From: Actinomyces oris
Lineage (GTDB): Bacteria; Actinomycetota; Actinomycetes; Actinomycetales; Actinomycetaceae
Assembly (NCBI RefSeq): GCF_001937665.1
Contig: NZ_MSKL01000031.1
Span: 1 to 64,000 of the forward strand
Length of the DNA: 64,000 nucleotides
Direction: 5' to 3'
Below are positions 10,277 to 20,125 of the stretch, in pieces; positions within the stretch are counted from its first letter, which is position 1; every line of letters begins with the position of its first letter. The notes beneath the pieces were generated by a model that was given only the letters and a program-made list of their open reading frames with translations, did no database searches and was not told the origin of the DNA. Position numbers and translations under genes: made by a program.

Positions 10277-10495
10277 GTGAAGCACTCGGAGTTCTGGAAC
10301 GCCGTCGAGACGGTCTTCGGTCCGGCCTATGGCCGATCGCTGGCACAGGACCTGGTTCTTCCGGGACTGGGCGTGACCTGCGTGCAGGCGCTCGACGACG
10401 GTGTGGCGCCGGAACGGGTCTGGGGCCTTCTGTGCGACGAGACCGAGCGCTCGGATGCCGAGCGTTGGATCTTCCGCTCTGATCCCCGTCGATGA
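10277..10495 (+). CDS. DUF3046 small protein
   Basis: A 72-residue protein of the actinobacterial DUF3046 family, recognised by its MKHSEFWNAVETVFG beginning and by its position just upstream of recA. The start is GTG 10277 (or the adjacent GTG 10274), with GGAAGGGGGA as a ribosome-binding site. No function is established for the family. It is followed by a 266-nt gap that holds the recA promoter and a LexA box. Confidence 0.8.
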   Translation: MKHSEFWNAVETVFGPAYGRSLAQDLVLPGLGVTCVQALDDGVAPERVWGLLCDETERSDAERWIFRSDPRR

Positions 10496-10566
10496 GCTCG
10501 GGTGACGGTGAGGGCGGTGAGGTGGAGCTCGGGGGCGCCGACACGCGCGTGACGATGATGTCATGA

Positions 10567-10582
10567 TCGAACAGGTGTTCGG
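10567..10582 (+). promoter_or_regulatory. LexA (SOS) box of recA
   Basis: TCGAACAGGTGTTCGG, matching the actinobacterial/Gram-positive CGAAC-N4-GTTCG operator, with perfect inner arms. It lies 1 nt before a -10-like TACTGT at 10584-10589, so LexA binding should block recA transcription until DNA damage. Confidence 0.85.
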
Positions 10583-10583
10583 G

Positions 10584-10589
10584 TACTGT
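10584..10589 (+). promoter_or_regulatory. -10 box of recA
   Basis: TACTGT directly after the LexA box. Transcription from here leaves a leader of about 165 nt before the recA ATG; I see no recognised RNA element in it. Confidence 0.5.
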
Positions 10590-10761
10590 TCTCCACGAAC
10601 GACGACGACGCCCCTTGAGTCCACAGGGCTGATGAGGGGCGGAGATAGATGTCAGTGGTCAGGCATACCGTCGTTGGTGAGCCCCGGAGAGGGGACCTCG
10701 CCGAAGTTGACCAGCCATGCCCGCCGCGGCTGCGCGCCGCCCTGAGAACCGAGGTAGAACA

Positions 10762-12003
10762 ATGCCTGCTGCCAGCCAGACCCAGGACCGCTCCAAGGCC
10801 CTGGCCACAGCCCTCGCCCAGATCGACAAGAGCTTCGGTAAGGGATCCGTCATGCGCCTGGGGGACGACACCCGTCCTCCGGTCTCCGTCATCCCGACGG
10901 GATCGGTTGCCCTCGACGTGGCTCTGGGAGTCGGGGGACTCCCGAGGGGACGCATCATCGAGGTCTACGGGCCGGAGTCCTCCGGAAAGACCACCGTTGC
11001 CCTGCACGCCGTGGCCAGTGCGCAGCGGGCCGGCGGGAACGCGGCCTTCATCGACGCCGAGCACGCCCTCGACCCGGTCTACGCCAAAGCCCTGGGCGTC
11101 GACATCGACAACCTCCTGGTCTCACAGCCGGACACCGGGGAGCAGGCCCTGGAGATCACCGACATGCTGGTGCGCTCGGGCGGTCTGGACATCATCGTCA
11201 TCGACTCCGTGGCGGCCCTGGTCCCCAAGGCCGAGATCGAGGGGGAGATGGGGGACTCTCACGTCGGTCTCCAGGCCCGCCTCATGAGCCAGGCGCTGCG
11301 TAAGATCACCGGTGCACTGTCCTCCACCGGCACCACCGCCATCTTCATCAACCAGCTGCGTGAGAAGATCGGTGTGTTCTTCGGCAACCCGGAGACCACC
11401 ACCGGTGGGAAGGCCCTGAAGTTCTACGCCTCCGTACGCCTGGACGTGCGCCGCATCGGCGGGCTCAAGGACGGTGACCAGCCCGTGGGCAACCGCACCC
11501 GGGTCAAGGTCGTCAAGAACAAGATGGCGCCGCCCTTCAAGCAGGCCGAGTTCGACATCCTCTACGGCCAGGGCATCTCCCGTGAGGGCAGCCTGCTGGA
11601 CCTGGGCGTGGACAACGGCGTGGTGCGCAAGTCGGGGGCCTGGTTCACCTACGGGGAGGACCAGCTCGGTCAGGGCAAGGAGAACGCCCGCAACTTCCTC
11701 AAGGACAACCCGCAGCTGGCCGCCGAGATCGAGGAGAAGATCCTCGCGGCCCTGGGGATCGGCGAACCCGGCCGCAAGGCCCGCGAGGCTGAGGAGATGG
11801 CCGCCGCCGAGGCGGCTGTGGCTGCAGCCGCCGTCCCGGTGGACAGCGGGGACACTGCCGCCACGAGCGCGGTCAAGAACGCCCGGGGGCGAGGGAAGAA
11901 GACCACCGCCGCCGCTAAGGCGTCCAAGAGCGTGAAGACGCCCAAGGAGGCGTCGTCGGATGAGCCGGACACCATCTTCGGTGAGGACGCCGGCGGGTTC
12001 TGA
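10762..12003 (+). CDS. recA: Recombinase RecA
   Basis: A 413-residue RecA, the strand-exchange ATPase that also triggers LexA self-cleavage. Walker A GPESSGKT is at 70-77; the [12 protein letters not shown] Walker B stretch and the DNA-binding loops follow in normal order. The C-terminus has a family-variable Ala/Lys-rich tail (about 340-413) ending in an acidic segment. The start is ATG 10762 with a GAGGT ribosome-binding site 6 nt upstream; an in-frame ATG at 10717 lacks one. The stop overlaps the recX ATG by 1 nt (TGATG), and an SOS box lies upstream. Confidence 0.97.
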   Translation: MPAASQTQDRSKALATALAQIDKSFGKGSVMRLGDDTRPPVSVIPTGSVALDVALGVGGLPRGRIIEVYGPESSGKTTVALHAVASAQRAGGNAAFIDAEHALDPVYAKALGVDIDNLLVSQPDTGEQALEITDMLVRSGGLDIIVIDSVAALVPKAEIEGEMGDSHVGLQARLMSQALRKITGALSSTGTTAIFINQLREKIGVFFGNPETTTGGKALKFYASVRLDVRRIGGLKDGDQPVGNRTRVKVVKNKMAPPFKQAEFDILYGQGISREGSLLDLGVDNGVVRKSGAWFTYGEDQLGQGKENARNFLKDNPQLAAEIEEKILAALGIGEPGRKAREAEEMAAAEAAVAAAAVPVDSGDTAATSAVKNARGRGKKTTAAAKASKSVKTPKEASSDEPDTIFGEDAGGF

Positions 12004-12500
12004 TGCCCTGGCTCATCCCTGACGCCCACGCGCAGGCGGTCGAGGCGGCGCGGGAGATCGTCCTGCGCCGCCTCGACCGCAGTGCGGCTCCTCGTGCGGC
12101 CCTGGAGGAACTGCTCGAGCGCAAGGAGGTGGACCCCCGTGTGGCCGCCGAGGTCCTCGACCGTCTGGAGGCGGCCGGGGTCATTGATGACACCGCCTAT
12201 GCGGCCCGCCTGGCGCGCACCCGCTTCGCGGAGAAGGGGGCGGCCAGACGAGCCATCGCCGAGGAGCTGCGGCGCAAGGGACTGGGTGAGCGGGACGTCA
12301 CCGCTGCCCTCGGGCAGATCAACTCCGACGACGAGGACGCGGCGGCGCTGGCGCTGGCTCGCAAGAAGCTGTCCGCCACTCGCCACCTGCCCTGGGAGGT
12401 GCGCCGGCGCCGCACCGCGGCCGTGCTGGGGCGCAAGGGCTACAGCCGGGAAGTGACCATGCGGGCCATTGCTGCCGCTCATGCCGAGGAACCGGACTGA
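12003..12500 (+). CDS. recX: RecA regulator RecX
   Basis: A 165-residue RecX, which caps and disassembles RecA filaments. The three-helix repeats typical of RecX are visible, including DDTAYAARLARTRFAEKGAA and RRKGLGERDV. It starts on the recA stop codon, so its translation is coupled to recA. A modest hairpin follows at about 12518-12536 before the fhs promoter. Confidence 0.92.
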   Translation: MPWLIPDAHAQAVEAAREIVLRRLDRSAAPRAALEELLERKEVDPRVAAEVLDRLEAAGVIDDTAYAARLARTRFAEKGAARRAIAEELRRKGLGERDVTAALGQINSDDEDAAALALARKKLSATRHLPWEVRRRRTAAVLGRKGYSREVTMRAIAAAHAEEPD

Positions 12501-12550
12501 GAATCGGGTCTGTTCGGGCCTCGAGAAGCCCGAGGCTCTCTCCGGCCGAC

Positions 12551-12556
12551 TAGGCT
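12551..12556 (+). promoter_or_regulatory. Leaderless-type -10 box of fhs
   Basis: TAGGCT, 6 nt, then ATG 12563. No Shine-Dalgarno sequence is seen. Confidence 0.6.
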
Positions 12557-12562
12557 TGTCCC

Positions 12563-14290
12563 ATGACCCAGGTGATTCCGGCTACTGGCGGCCCCCACGC
12601 CCCGGTTGACCTCCAAACGTTGGCGGCCTCAGCGGGAATCGCCGCCGAGCACGTCATTCCCCACGGCCGTGATGTGGCCAAGATCGACCTGCGCGTACTG
12701 GAATCCAGCAAGCGCGTGAGCAGCAGCGGTGCGAGTACCGCCCACTACGTCGTCGTCACTGCGATCACACCGACGCCTTTCGGCGAGGGCAAGACGACCA
12801 CGGCCATCGGACTGGCCCAGGGGCTCACCCGTCTGGGAGAGCAGGCCGTCCTCACCCTGCGCCAGTCGGCCATGGGACCCACCTTCGGCATCAAGGGCGG
12901 AGCCGGAGGCTCCGGGGGCGCCCGCATCCTGCCGGCTGAACGGATGAACCTGCACCTGACCGGCGACTTCCACGCCATCACCGCCGCCCACAACCTCCTG
13001 TCGGCGATGATCGACAACCACCTGCACCACGGCAATGAGCTCGACATCGACGAGCGCACCATCACCTGGCCCCGGGTCCTGGACGTCAACGACCGCGCCC
13101 TGCGCCATATCGTGACCGGCCTGGGGACAAAAGTCGACGGTGTCACCCGGCAGGCCTCCTTCGACATCACCCCGGCCAGCGAGCTCATGGTCATCATGTC
13201 TCTGGCTGTGGACCTGGCCGACCTGCGCAATCGCCTGGGGCGCATCGTCATCGGCCGCAATCGCAGTGGGGAGTGGATCAGTGCCGAGGACCTCAAGGCA
13301 GCAGGGGCCATGTGCGCCGTCCTGCGCGACGCGCTCGAGCCCAACCTCCTGCGCACCGGTGAGGGCACGCCCGTCCTGGTCCACACCGGCCCCTTCGGCA
13401 ATATTGCCACCGGATGCTCCTCGGTCATCGCCGACCGCGTCGCCGCGGCAGGAGCCCGCGACGGCGGCTACATCCTCACCGAGGCCGGCTTCGGATCCGA
13501 CATGGGCCTGGAGCGCTTCGTTGACCTCAAGTGCGCTGTCTCCGGTATGCACCCGAGTGCCGCCGTCGTCGTGGTCACCATCAGGGCGCTCAAGGCCCAC
13601 TGCGGGCGCTACCGCCTCGTCAGCGGCAAGGACCTTCCCGAGGAGATGCTCCAGGAGAACATCGAGGACGTGCGCGCCGGCGCCGCCAACCTGCTCAAGC
13701 ACCTGCAGATCGTGCGGGGCTTCGGCATCACCCCGGTCGTGGCCGTCAACGTCTTCCCCACCGACCACGACAGCGAGATCGAGGAGGTGAGGCGCATCGC
13801 CCACGACGCCGGAGCCCGGGTCGCGATCTGTCACCCCGTCACCAGGGGAGGCGAGGGGTGCCTCGACCTGGCCGGAGCCGTCGTCGAGGCCTGTCAGGAG
13901 GCGGACGAACCGGTCGCCACCCACCCTGCCTACGAGCCACAGGACGACCTGCGCACCAAGATCGCCAAGGTTGCCGACCTCTACGGCGCCGACGGCGTGG
14001 ACTACACCCCCGCCGCCGGTAGGCTGCTGGACGCCTACGAGCGGGACGGCTTCGGGAACCTGCCCGTCGTCGTCGCCAAGACCCCGCTGTCCCTGTCCGC
14101 CGAGCCCGGCCGCAAGGGCGTGCCCACCGGGTGGCGCCTGCCGGTGCGCGAGGTGCGTCTGGCCGCGGGGGCCGGCTACGTCTACGCGATCTGCGGCAAC
14201 CTGTCAACCATGCCGGGTCTGCCGAGCCACCCCGCCGCCGAGCGCATCGACGTCGACGTCGTCACCGGGGAGATCGTGGGGCTGCGCTGA
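12563..14290 (+). CDS. fhs: Formate-tetrahydrofolate ligase
   Basis: A 575-residue ligase that makes 10-formyl-THF from formate, THF and ATP in one-carbon metabolism. The P-loop-like PFGEGKTTT starts at 72 with Lys77, and the FTHFS signature region GIKGGAGGSGGARILP follows near 111-126. Length is normal for the family. One-carbon supply links it functionally to the glycine cleavage operon 10 kb away. It ends at a strong hairpin shared with the convergent sugar operon. Confidence 0.95.
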   Translation: MTQVIPATGGPHAPVDLQTLAASAGIAAEHVIPHGRDVAKIDLRVLESSKRVSSSGASTAHYVVVTAITPTPFGEGKTTTAIGLAQGLTRLGEQAVLTLRQSAMGPTFGIKGGAGGSGGARILPAERMNLHLTGDFHAITAAHNLLSAMIDNHLHHGNELDIDERTITWPRVLDVNDRALRHIVTGLGTKVDGVTRQASFDITPASELMVIMSLAVDLADLRNRLGRIVIGRNRSGEWISAEDLKAAGAMCAVLRDALEPNLLRTGEGTPVLVHTGPFGNIATGCSSVIADRVAAAGARDGGYILTEAGFGSDMGLERFVDLKCAVSGMHPSAAVVVVTIRALKAHCGRYRLVSGKDLPEEMLQENIEDVRAGAANLLKHLQIVRGFGITPVVAVNVFPTDHDSEIEEVRRIAHDAGARVAICHPVTRGGEGCLDLAGAVVEACQEADEPVATHPAYEPQDDLRTKIAKVADLYGADGVDYTPAAGRLLDAYERDGFGNLPVVVAKTPLSLSAEPGRKGVPTGWRLPVREVRLAAGAGYVYAICGNLSTMPGLPSHPAAERIDVDVVTGEIVGLR

Positions 14291-14293
14291 GAA

Positions 14294-14336
14294 GTCACGG
14301 GCCGGGTCCGGCGATATGCCGGACCCGGCCCGTGAC
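14294..14336. terminator. Bidirectional hairpin between fhs and the sugar operon
   Basis: Two perfect 19-nt arms (14294-14312 and 14318-14336) with a GATAT loop lie between convergent genes. There is no T-tract on either side, so it may work as a strong stem or with Rho. Confidence 0.7.
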
Positions 14337-14357
14337 TGGGCAGGAGCAACCGTGCTG

Positions 14358-15752
14358 TCAGCTCTTCTCGTGCTTGGAGGTCTCGAAGAGGAGGTTGACC
14401 TGCTCGTTGTACTTCGTCAGCGTTGAGGCGGATACCCGGTTCGCCCACAGGTCGTCCGTCGCGGGCTTCATGATGGCGGCCACGTCTGCGCCGAAGTAGG
14501 TCAGTGGGAAGAAGAAGGTGGACTTGTCCTCCAGGTGCTGGGTGAAGGGCTTGGTGGGCAGGCCAGTTTCCTCGAAGACCTTCACTGCCTTGTCAGTGGA
14601 GGAGGCGATCGCCGGGAAGACGATTCCGTGAGAGGCCACGATGTCCTGCGCCTCGGCGGTTCCCAGGAAGGCCACCCACTTGGAGGCATTGTCGATGTTG
14701 GCCGACTGCTTGGAGATCGAGTCGCCCAGTCCGTTGAACAGGGAGACCGACTTGCCGCTGGGGCCCACTGGGTTCGCGGCGATCCCGACCTTGACGTCGA
14801 GCTTGGCGTAGGTGCTGAACATCCACGAGCCGTTGAAGCACATGGCGACCTTGCCGCTGCCGAGTTGGACGTCGGTGCTGGTCGTGGAGGAGAAGGCACC
14901 ACGAGGAGGCATATAACCCTTGTCCACCAGACCGAAGTACCAGTCCATCGTGTCCTGGAAGACCTTCTCGTCGTAGCGGTAGTGGTTCCCCCACGTTTCC
15001 TTGTTCGTATAGAACCAGTCGCCGGCCGAGCCGGTGAAGGGACTCCACTGGGTCTGGCCGTCCCCGGTGCCGGCGTCCTGGATGCCCAGGCCGTAGACGG
15101 CCACGCGATTCTTATCGAAACCGGGCTCGTCACCTCGCACGCCGTTCTTGTCCACGGTCAGGCGGGCGAGGATCTTCTCGAAGGTTCCGCCGTCAGTGGG
15201 GTTCCAGGACCAACCGGCTAGATCGGCCTTGGTCAGGCCCGCCTGGGTGAGCATGTCCCGGTTGTAGAAGACCGCCACGGTGTCCCAGTCCTTGGGGCAG
15301 CCGTACTGGTGGCCGTCCTCCCCCTTCCACAGGTCGATGAGTCCCTCCTGGAAGGCGGACTCGTCGACACCGGACCAGGCGGCCTGCTTCTCCAGCGGGA
15401 CCAGGACCTCCAGGTCTACGAACTGGGCGAACTTGGAGATGTGGTCGGTGAAGGCGTCCGGGCCGGTCCCGGCGATGAAACCGGCCGTCAGCTTGGTCCA
15501 GTAGTCGACCCAGGCGATCTGGGTGATATTGACCTTGATGCCGGTCTTGGCCTCGAAGGCCTTGGCGCAGGCCTCATAGGCGGGCAGCTGGCTGGCGTCC
15601 CACATCCAGTACTCGACGGCGTCGGATCCCGACTTCCTGGAGCCGCCGGAGCATGCGGCCAGGGTCAGGGCGGCCGCGCCCGAGGCCAGGCCGCATAGGA
15701 GGCTGCGGCGCGACAGTGAGGAACGAAGAGGGCTGATCGGTTGAGTCGTCAT
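14358..15752 (-). CDS. ABC sugar transporter, substrate-binding lipoprotein
   Basis: A 464-residue family 1 extracellular solute-binding protein that should capture an oligosaccharide outside the cell and hand it to the two permeases upstream. The signal sequence ends in a lipobox LAAC (about 31-34). The start is ATG 15752 (MTTQPISPLRSS), 8 nt behind the second permease, so the genes are one operon. It is the last gene, an unusual place since binding protein genes often come first. The alpha-galactosidase at the head of the cluster suggests an alpha-galactoside such as melibiose or raffinose. The ATPase is not encoded here; a shared MsmK/UgpC-type ATPase elsewhere is likely. Confidence 0.9.
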   Translation of the reverse strand: MTTQPISPLRSSLSRRSLLCGLASGAAALTLAACSGGSRKSGSDAVEYWMWDASQLPAYEACAKAFEAKTGIKVNITQIAWVDYWTKLTAGFIAGTGPDAFTDHISKFAQFVDLEVLVPLEKQAAWSGVDESAFQEGLIDLWKGEDGHQYGCPKDWDTVAVFYNRDMLTQAGLTKADLAGWSWNPTDGGTFEKILARLTVDKNGVRGDEPGFDKNRVAVYGLGIQDAGTGDGQTQWSPFTGSAGDWFYTNKETWGNHYRYDEKVFQDTMDWYFGLVDKGYMPPRGAFSSTTSTDVQLGSGKVAMCFNGSWMFSTYAKLDVKVGIAANPVGPSGKSVSLFNGLGDSISKQSANIDNASKWVAFLGTAEAQDIVASHGIVFPAIASSTDKAVKVFEETGLPTKPFTQHLEDKSTFFFPLTYFGADVAAIMKPATDDLWANRVSASTLTKYNEQVNLLFETSKHEKS

Positions 15753-15760
15753 CTGGTGCC

Positions 15761-16714
15761 TCACTTGATTCCGGTAAAGCCGATGGAGTTGACGATGCGC
15801 CGGGCGAAGGCCATGAACAGCAGGAGCATCGGGAGGGCTGCCACCAGGGTGGCGGCCATGAGCCCGGCCCAGTCGGGACCGGTCTGCGGGGCCTGGGAGC
15901 GGAAGACCGCCAGGGCCACCGTGAGGACCCGTGAGGAGTCCGTGTAGGAGACCAGCAGGGGCCAGAAGTAGTCGTTCCAGGCCGTGATGTAGGTCAGGAT
16001 CGCCAGCGTCGAGATCGGGGCCTTGGCCATGGGCAGGATGAGGGTGAAGAACACCCGTACCTTGGAGGCTCCGTCGAGCAGCGCGGCCTCCTCCAGCTCG
16101 CGCGGGATGTTCATGAAGAACTGTTTGAGGAAGAACACCGCGAAGGGCGTCATGAACATGGTCGGCAGCGCCACCCCGAGGAAGGTGTCGATGAGGTGGA
16201 GCTGCTTGACCAGCACGAAGTTGGGCAGGAGCGTGAAGATCGAGGGGACCATGAGGGCTCCCAGGAACACGGCGAAGACCGTGTCGCGTCCCTTCCAGCG
16301 CAGGCGGGAGAAGGAGTAGGCGGCCATCGCCGAGAAGAAGACCTGCCCAACGGTGACCAGTGTGGAGATGATGACCGAGTTGCGCAGGTAGAGCCAGAAG
16401 TTGATGGCTGCGCCGCTGCCGCCGTCGGCCAGGGCCTCCTCGGTGGACTGCATGCCGAAGACGCGGGCGAAGCCGCGCAGGTTGATGTCCACCGGCAGCA
16501 GGCTGGTGGGGTGGGCCGTGATGCCCGCGTTGGAGGACAGCGCCGTACGCAGGACCCAGTAGAAGGGCAGGAGCGTGAACAGCATGATGAGGATCATCGC
16601 CGCCCAGGCCAGGGCCTTGCCGACGGTGAGCCGGCGGCCGGGGGCCTCCGAGGACGCCGCAGCAGCTGCCTTGGGGGACTTTGCGGAGGACACGGATGCG
16701 GTTGTCGTTGTCAT
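15761..16714 (-). CDS. ABC sugar transporter permease, MalG type
   Basis: A 317-residue inner-membrane permease with six predicted helices and the EAA loop EAALLDGASKVRVFFTLILP, which contacts the ATPase. The N-terminal 25-30 residues are Ala/Ser-rich and cytoplasmic. A GAGGAGG ribosome-binding site precedes ATG 16714; the gene begins 12 nt after the first permease and ends 8 nt before the binding protein. Confidence 0.92.
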   Translation of the reverse strand: MTTTTASVSSAKSPKAAAAASSEAPGRRLTVGKALAWAAMILIMLFTLLPFYWVLRTALSSNAGITAHPTSLLPVDINLRGFARVFGMQSTEEALADGGSGAAINFWLYLRNSVIISTLVTVGQVFFSAMAAYSFSRLRWKGRDTVFAVFLGALMVPSIFTLLPNFVLVKQLHLIDTFLGVALPTMFMTPFAVFFLKQFFMNIPRELEEAALLDGASKVRVFFTLILPMAKAPISTLAILTYITAWNDYFWPLLVSYTDSSRVLTVALAVFRSQAPQTGPDWAGLMAATLVAALPMLLLFMAFARRIVNSIGFTGIK

Positions 16715-16726
16715 GGGTGGTCCTCC

Positions 16727-17638
16727 TCAGTCCAGGTCCGTCTCGCCGGCACGGGTCATGCGGTACTGCAGGATCGTGATCGCGGCCAGGACGAGCAGCA
16801 GCCCCACCGCCATGGCGGAGGCGTATCCGAACTGGAAGCGCCCGAAGGCCATGTCGTAGATGTAGTACTGCAGCACGCGGGTGGCGTTGACGGGGCCGCC
16901 CTGGGTGGCCACCGAGACGGTGTCGAAGACCTGGAAGGAGCCGATCATCGTCATGATGAGCACGAGTGCCAGGATGGGACGCAGCAGCGGGACGGTGATC
17001 CTCCAGAACATCCGCCACTCGCTGGCGCCGTCCACCTTGCCGGCCTCGTAGACCGTGCTCGGGATCGACTGCAGGCCCGCGAAGATGAGCAGGGCCGTGT
17101 AGCCCACGTGCCGCCACACGTTGATGATCGCGATGGTGGGGATGGCCATCGACGAGGAGAAGAAGTCCACGGCAGAGCCCGTCAGGGACTCCAGGAGCTG
17201 ATTGGTGATACCCAACGTGTTGTCCAGGATCCACAGCCACAGCATGGCGGCGACCACGTTGGAGACCAGGTAGGGCGTCAGCACGATGGATCGTACGAAG
17301 GTGGACTGGGTCAGGCGCTGCATGAGGACGGCGATGAGGAACGCCAGGATCGTCTGCAGGCCGATATTGATGACCACGTACTCCACGGTGACGACGACGG
17401 CGTTCCAGAAGGTGTCGTCCTGAACCATGCGTTTGTAGTTGTCCAGGCCGGTGAACTCCTCGGGGGTCAGGAGGTTGTACTCGGTGAAGGACAACCAGAT
17501 GCCTCGGATGAGGGGCCAGATGTAGAAGGCGACGAGGCCGATCGTCGCCGGGAGGATGAAGGCGAGGCCGAGCTTGAGGTCGGAGCGTGGCTTGCGTTGC
17601 CGACGCGATGGTCGTGCGACCAGGGTCGAGGTTGACAT
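16727..17638 (-). CDS. ABC sugar transporter permease, MalF type
   Basis: A 303-residue inner-membrane permease with about six helices and the EAA loop EAGKVDGASEWRMFWRITVP. It pairs with the MalG-type permease immediately downstream. The start ATG 17638 has a GGAG ribosome-binding site. A 114-nt gap with an 8-bp hairpin separates it from the alpha-galactosidase gene, so transport and hydrolase genes may be expressed at different levels. Confidence 0.92.
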   Translation of the reverse strand: MSTSTLVARPSRRQRKPRSDLKLGLAFILPATIGLVAFYIWPLIRGIWLSFTEYNLLTPEEFTGLDNYKRMVQDDTFWNAVVVTVEYVVINIGLQTILAFLIAVLMQRLTQSTFVRSIVLTPYLVSNVVAAMLWLWILDNTLGITNQLLESLTGSAVDFFSSSMAIPTIAIINVWRHVGYTALLIFAGLQSIPSTVYEAGKVDGASEWRMFWRITVPLLRPILALVLIMTMIGSFQVFDTVSVATQGGPVNATRVLQYYIYDMAFGRFQFGYASAMAVGLLLVLAAITILQYRMTRAGETDLD

Positions 17639-17729
17639 CGGGTCTCCAAATCGACGGTGATGTGGGAAAACGGGTCGAAGACGAATGGATGGGGGCAGGA
17701 ACGGGTGGAAGCGAGGGTGAACGGGGCAG

Positions 17730-17752
17730 CGGCTCGGAGGATCGCCGAGCCG
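17730..17752 (-). terminator. Intra-operon hairpin after the alpha-galactosidase gene
   Basis: Arms CGGCTCGG (17730-17737) and CCGAGCCG (17745-17752) form an 8-bp stem that touches the alpha-galactosidase stop codon. There is no T-tract on the minus strand, so partial termination or mRNA protection is as likely as full termination. Confidence 0.5.
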
Positions 17753-19936
17753 TCAGTCGACGGCGCTCACGCGCAGCAGGACGAGGTGGTCGGGGTGCAG
17801 CACCGGTAGTGCCAGACCCGTGGTGGTCAGGTAGGAACCCGGCAGGGTGACGCCCTCGGCCATCCAGCTCGCCGCGAGCCTCAGCTCGGGGTAGGTCGGC
17901 GCCGCCAGGCGCACGTGGTAGCGGCGCGAGGGGTCCAGGCCGGGCAGCGGGCGCGGCGCCGTGGGCCAGGCCAGGAGCTGACCCAGCGAGGCGATCTCGA
18001 ACAGGGCGTCGGAGCCGTCAGGGGCGACGACGCCCTCGATGCGCAGCACGTCGTCGTCGGGCAGGTCCGCGTGGACCGTCACACCCGAGTGCAGCAGGCC
18101 ACGCAGCTCCTTGTGCAGCGCGATGATGGAGGCCAGGCGCTCGCGGGTGGGCTCGTCCGCCTCGGTGAGGTCCCACTCCACGCCCATGTGGCCCCACAGG
18201 GCGGTCCCGGCCCGGAAGTCGAGGTCGAGGTCGCGCAGGGTGGTGTGGGCCCGCCCGGAGCCGACGTGGGTTCCCACCATCTCGGGAGGAAGCAGCAATG
18301 TGGTGCCGCGCTGGATGTTCTGGCGGTCGTGGGCGTCGATGCAGTCCGAGGCCCACACCCGCTGGGTGCGCTCCATGATCCCCAGGTCGATGCGGCCGCC
18401 GCCGCCGGCGCAGGACTCGATCTCCAGGGCGGGGAAGCGCTCGTGGAGCGCGTCCAGGAGCCGGTAGACGGCCAGGGTCTGGTCGTGGACGGCGGCCGCT
18501 CCCTGGCGTCCTGCGGTGGGGTCGGCGACCTCATGCCCTGCGGCCAGCAGGGGGGAGTTGTGGTCCCACTTGAGGTAGGCGATGCCGAGGCGCTCCACGA
18601 GGGTGGAGATGGCATCGAACAGGTAGTCCCAGGCGCCGGGGGCGGTCAGGTCCAGGACCCGCTGGTGGCGGTGCTCGGGCGCTCCGCCGGCGCCGTCGGA
18701 CAGGATCCACTCCGGGTGGGCGCGGGACAGCTCGGAGTCGATGTTGATCATCTCCGGCTCGAACCACAGGCCGAACTCCATGCCCAGGGCGTGGACGTGC
18801 TCCACGAGCGGCTCCAGACCGTTCGGCCAGGCCTCGGGGGAGACCTGCCAGTCGCCCAGTCCCGAGGTGTCGTCGCGGCGGGAGCCGAACCAGCCGTCGT
18901 CCAGGACGTAGCGCTCGATGCCGACCTGGGCCGCGGCGTCGGCCAGGGCCTTGAGCTTGTCCAGATCGTGGTTGAAGTAGACGGCCTCCCAGGTGTTGAG
19001 CAGCACCGGGCGGGGACGGGTGGGGTGGGACGGGCGCGAGCGCAGCCAGGCGTGGCTGCGCTGGGCCAGGGCGTCCAGGCCCTCGCCCCAGGAGAAGACC
19101 GTCCACGGAGAGGTGTAGGTCTGCCCCGGGGCCAGCGAGACCTCGCCCGGCAGGAGCAGCTCTCCGGCTCCCAGGAGCTTTCGGCCCGAGGCCGGGTTCA
19201 TCGCCAGGTGGCGGACGTTGCCGGACCATGCCGCATGAACGCCGTGGACGCGCCCGCTGCGCCATCCGAAGCCGGTGGTTCCGGCGGCCAGCCAGGTGAC
19301 GGCGTCGTGCCCCGGGCGCCCCTCCCAGGACTCGCGCAGGCGGGTGCCCGGGGTGAAGGGGGTGCGCACGAGCCGGCGCTCCTGGACGTGGTGGCCGGTG
19401 GTGTCAAGCAGCTCGTCGGCACTGTCTGGCAACGGCAGCACCGCAGTGAGCTCGCCGACGACGAGATCGGCTCCCTGCTCGCCTTTGGACTCGGGGCGGT
19501 CGTCGCGGACCCAGGAGCGCACGCGTACCAGGCCGCAGGGTTCCAGGCGCAGCTCGGTACCCAGGGTCAGCTCGTGGACGGTGTCGGTTCCGCTGGAGCG
19601 CACGACGAGGGCGGTGCCGGCCGGGGTGTCCTCGGAGCTCTCCTCGTGGGTGAAGTCGGTGGGATGGGGTGAGAAGGCCGAGCCGTCGGTGCGTGAGAGC
19701 GCCACGGCGGGGCGTGAGCTCCAGCCCAGGTAGGCCAGGGGAAGGATCGGCAGGTCGTTGGTGATCCAGGCGGTGTTGGTTCCCAGGGACGTCGCTGCGG
19801 CCAGGGCCGCGTCGGTCAGGTCATCACCGCTGACGTCACCCAGGTCGGGGCCCCAGTGGCGCACCACCGGGAAACGGTCGTCGGGCAGGTCGAGGACTAC
19901 GGAGGTGTCGGCTCGGCGCAGATGGAGGGTCATCAT
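17753..19936 (-). CDS. Alpha-galactosidase (GH36)
   Basis: A 727-residue glycoside hydrolase family 36 enzyme that should release galactose from alpha-galactosides such as melibiose and raffinose. The nucleophile Asp458 is in LKWDHN and the acid/base Asp531 in SDCIDAHD. The length matches the bacterial group I enzymes. No signal peptide is seen, so it acts in the cytoplasm on imported sugars. Two adjacent ATGs (19936, 19933) follow a GGAAGGA ribosome-binding site. It heads the minus-strand sugar operon and is divergent from a ROK regulator. Confidence 0.93.
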   Translation of the reverse strand: MMTLHLRRADTSVVLDLPDDRFPVVRHWGPDLGDVSGDDLTDAALAAATSLGTNTAWITNDLPILPLAYLGWSSRPAVALSRTDGSAFSPHPTDFTHEESSEDTPAGTALVVRSSGTDTVHELTLGTELRLEPCGLVRVRSWVRDDRPESKGEQGADLVVGELTAVLPLPDSADELLDTTGHHVQERRLVRTPFTPGTRLRESWEGRPGHDAVTWLAAGTTGFGWRSGRVHGVHAAWSGNVRHLAMNPASGRKLLGAGELLLPGEVSLAPGQTYTSPWTVFSWGEGLDALAQRSHAWLRSRPSHPTRPRPVLLNTWEAVYFNHDLDKLKALADAAAQVGIERYVLDDGWFGSRRDDTSGLGDWQVSPEAWPNGLEPLVEHVHALGMEFGLWFEPEMINIDSELSRAHPEWILSDGAGGAPEHRHQRVLDLTAPGAWDYLFDAISTLVERLGIAYLKWDHNSPLLAAGHEVADPTAGRQGAAAVHDQTLAVYRLLDALHERFPALEIESCAGGGGRIDLGIMERTQRVWASDCIDAHDRQNIQRGTTLLLPPEMVGTHVGSGRAHTTLRDLDLDFRAGTALWGHMGVEWDLTEADEPTRERLASIIALHKELRGLLHSGVTVHADLPDDDVLRIEGVVAPDGSDALFEIASLGQLLAWPTAPRPLPGLDPSRRYHVRLAAPTYPELRLAASWMAEGVTLPGSYLTTTGLALPVLHPDHLVLLRVSAVD

Positions 19937-20125
19937 CGTCCTTCCAGGGGAGGGGAGAAGGGATCGGGAGCGATTCCTTGTAAGATGAAAATAATTGATG
20001 ATGCTAGATTTCGCAAGGGTTTGCTCTACAGTGTCGGTACGACGTGGGCGGCGGTGGGCGTCGTCCCAGGTCACAGGGCATACGGCCCCTGTGGCAGCTG
20101 ACGACGATGGAAACGGGAGCCGACG
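19937..20125. promoter_or_regulatory. Divergent promoter/operator region of the sugar locus
   Basis: A 189-nt gap between the alpha-galactosidase and ROK genes with a marked AT-rich core (about 19975-20030) in a GC-rich background. A TACAGT -10-like box for the ROK gene is at 20027-20032. Short inverted arms CCTTG (19976-19980) and CAAGG (20014-20018) flank the core, but no strong palindrome is visible. This is the natural place for ROK operator sites. Confidence 0.5.
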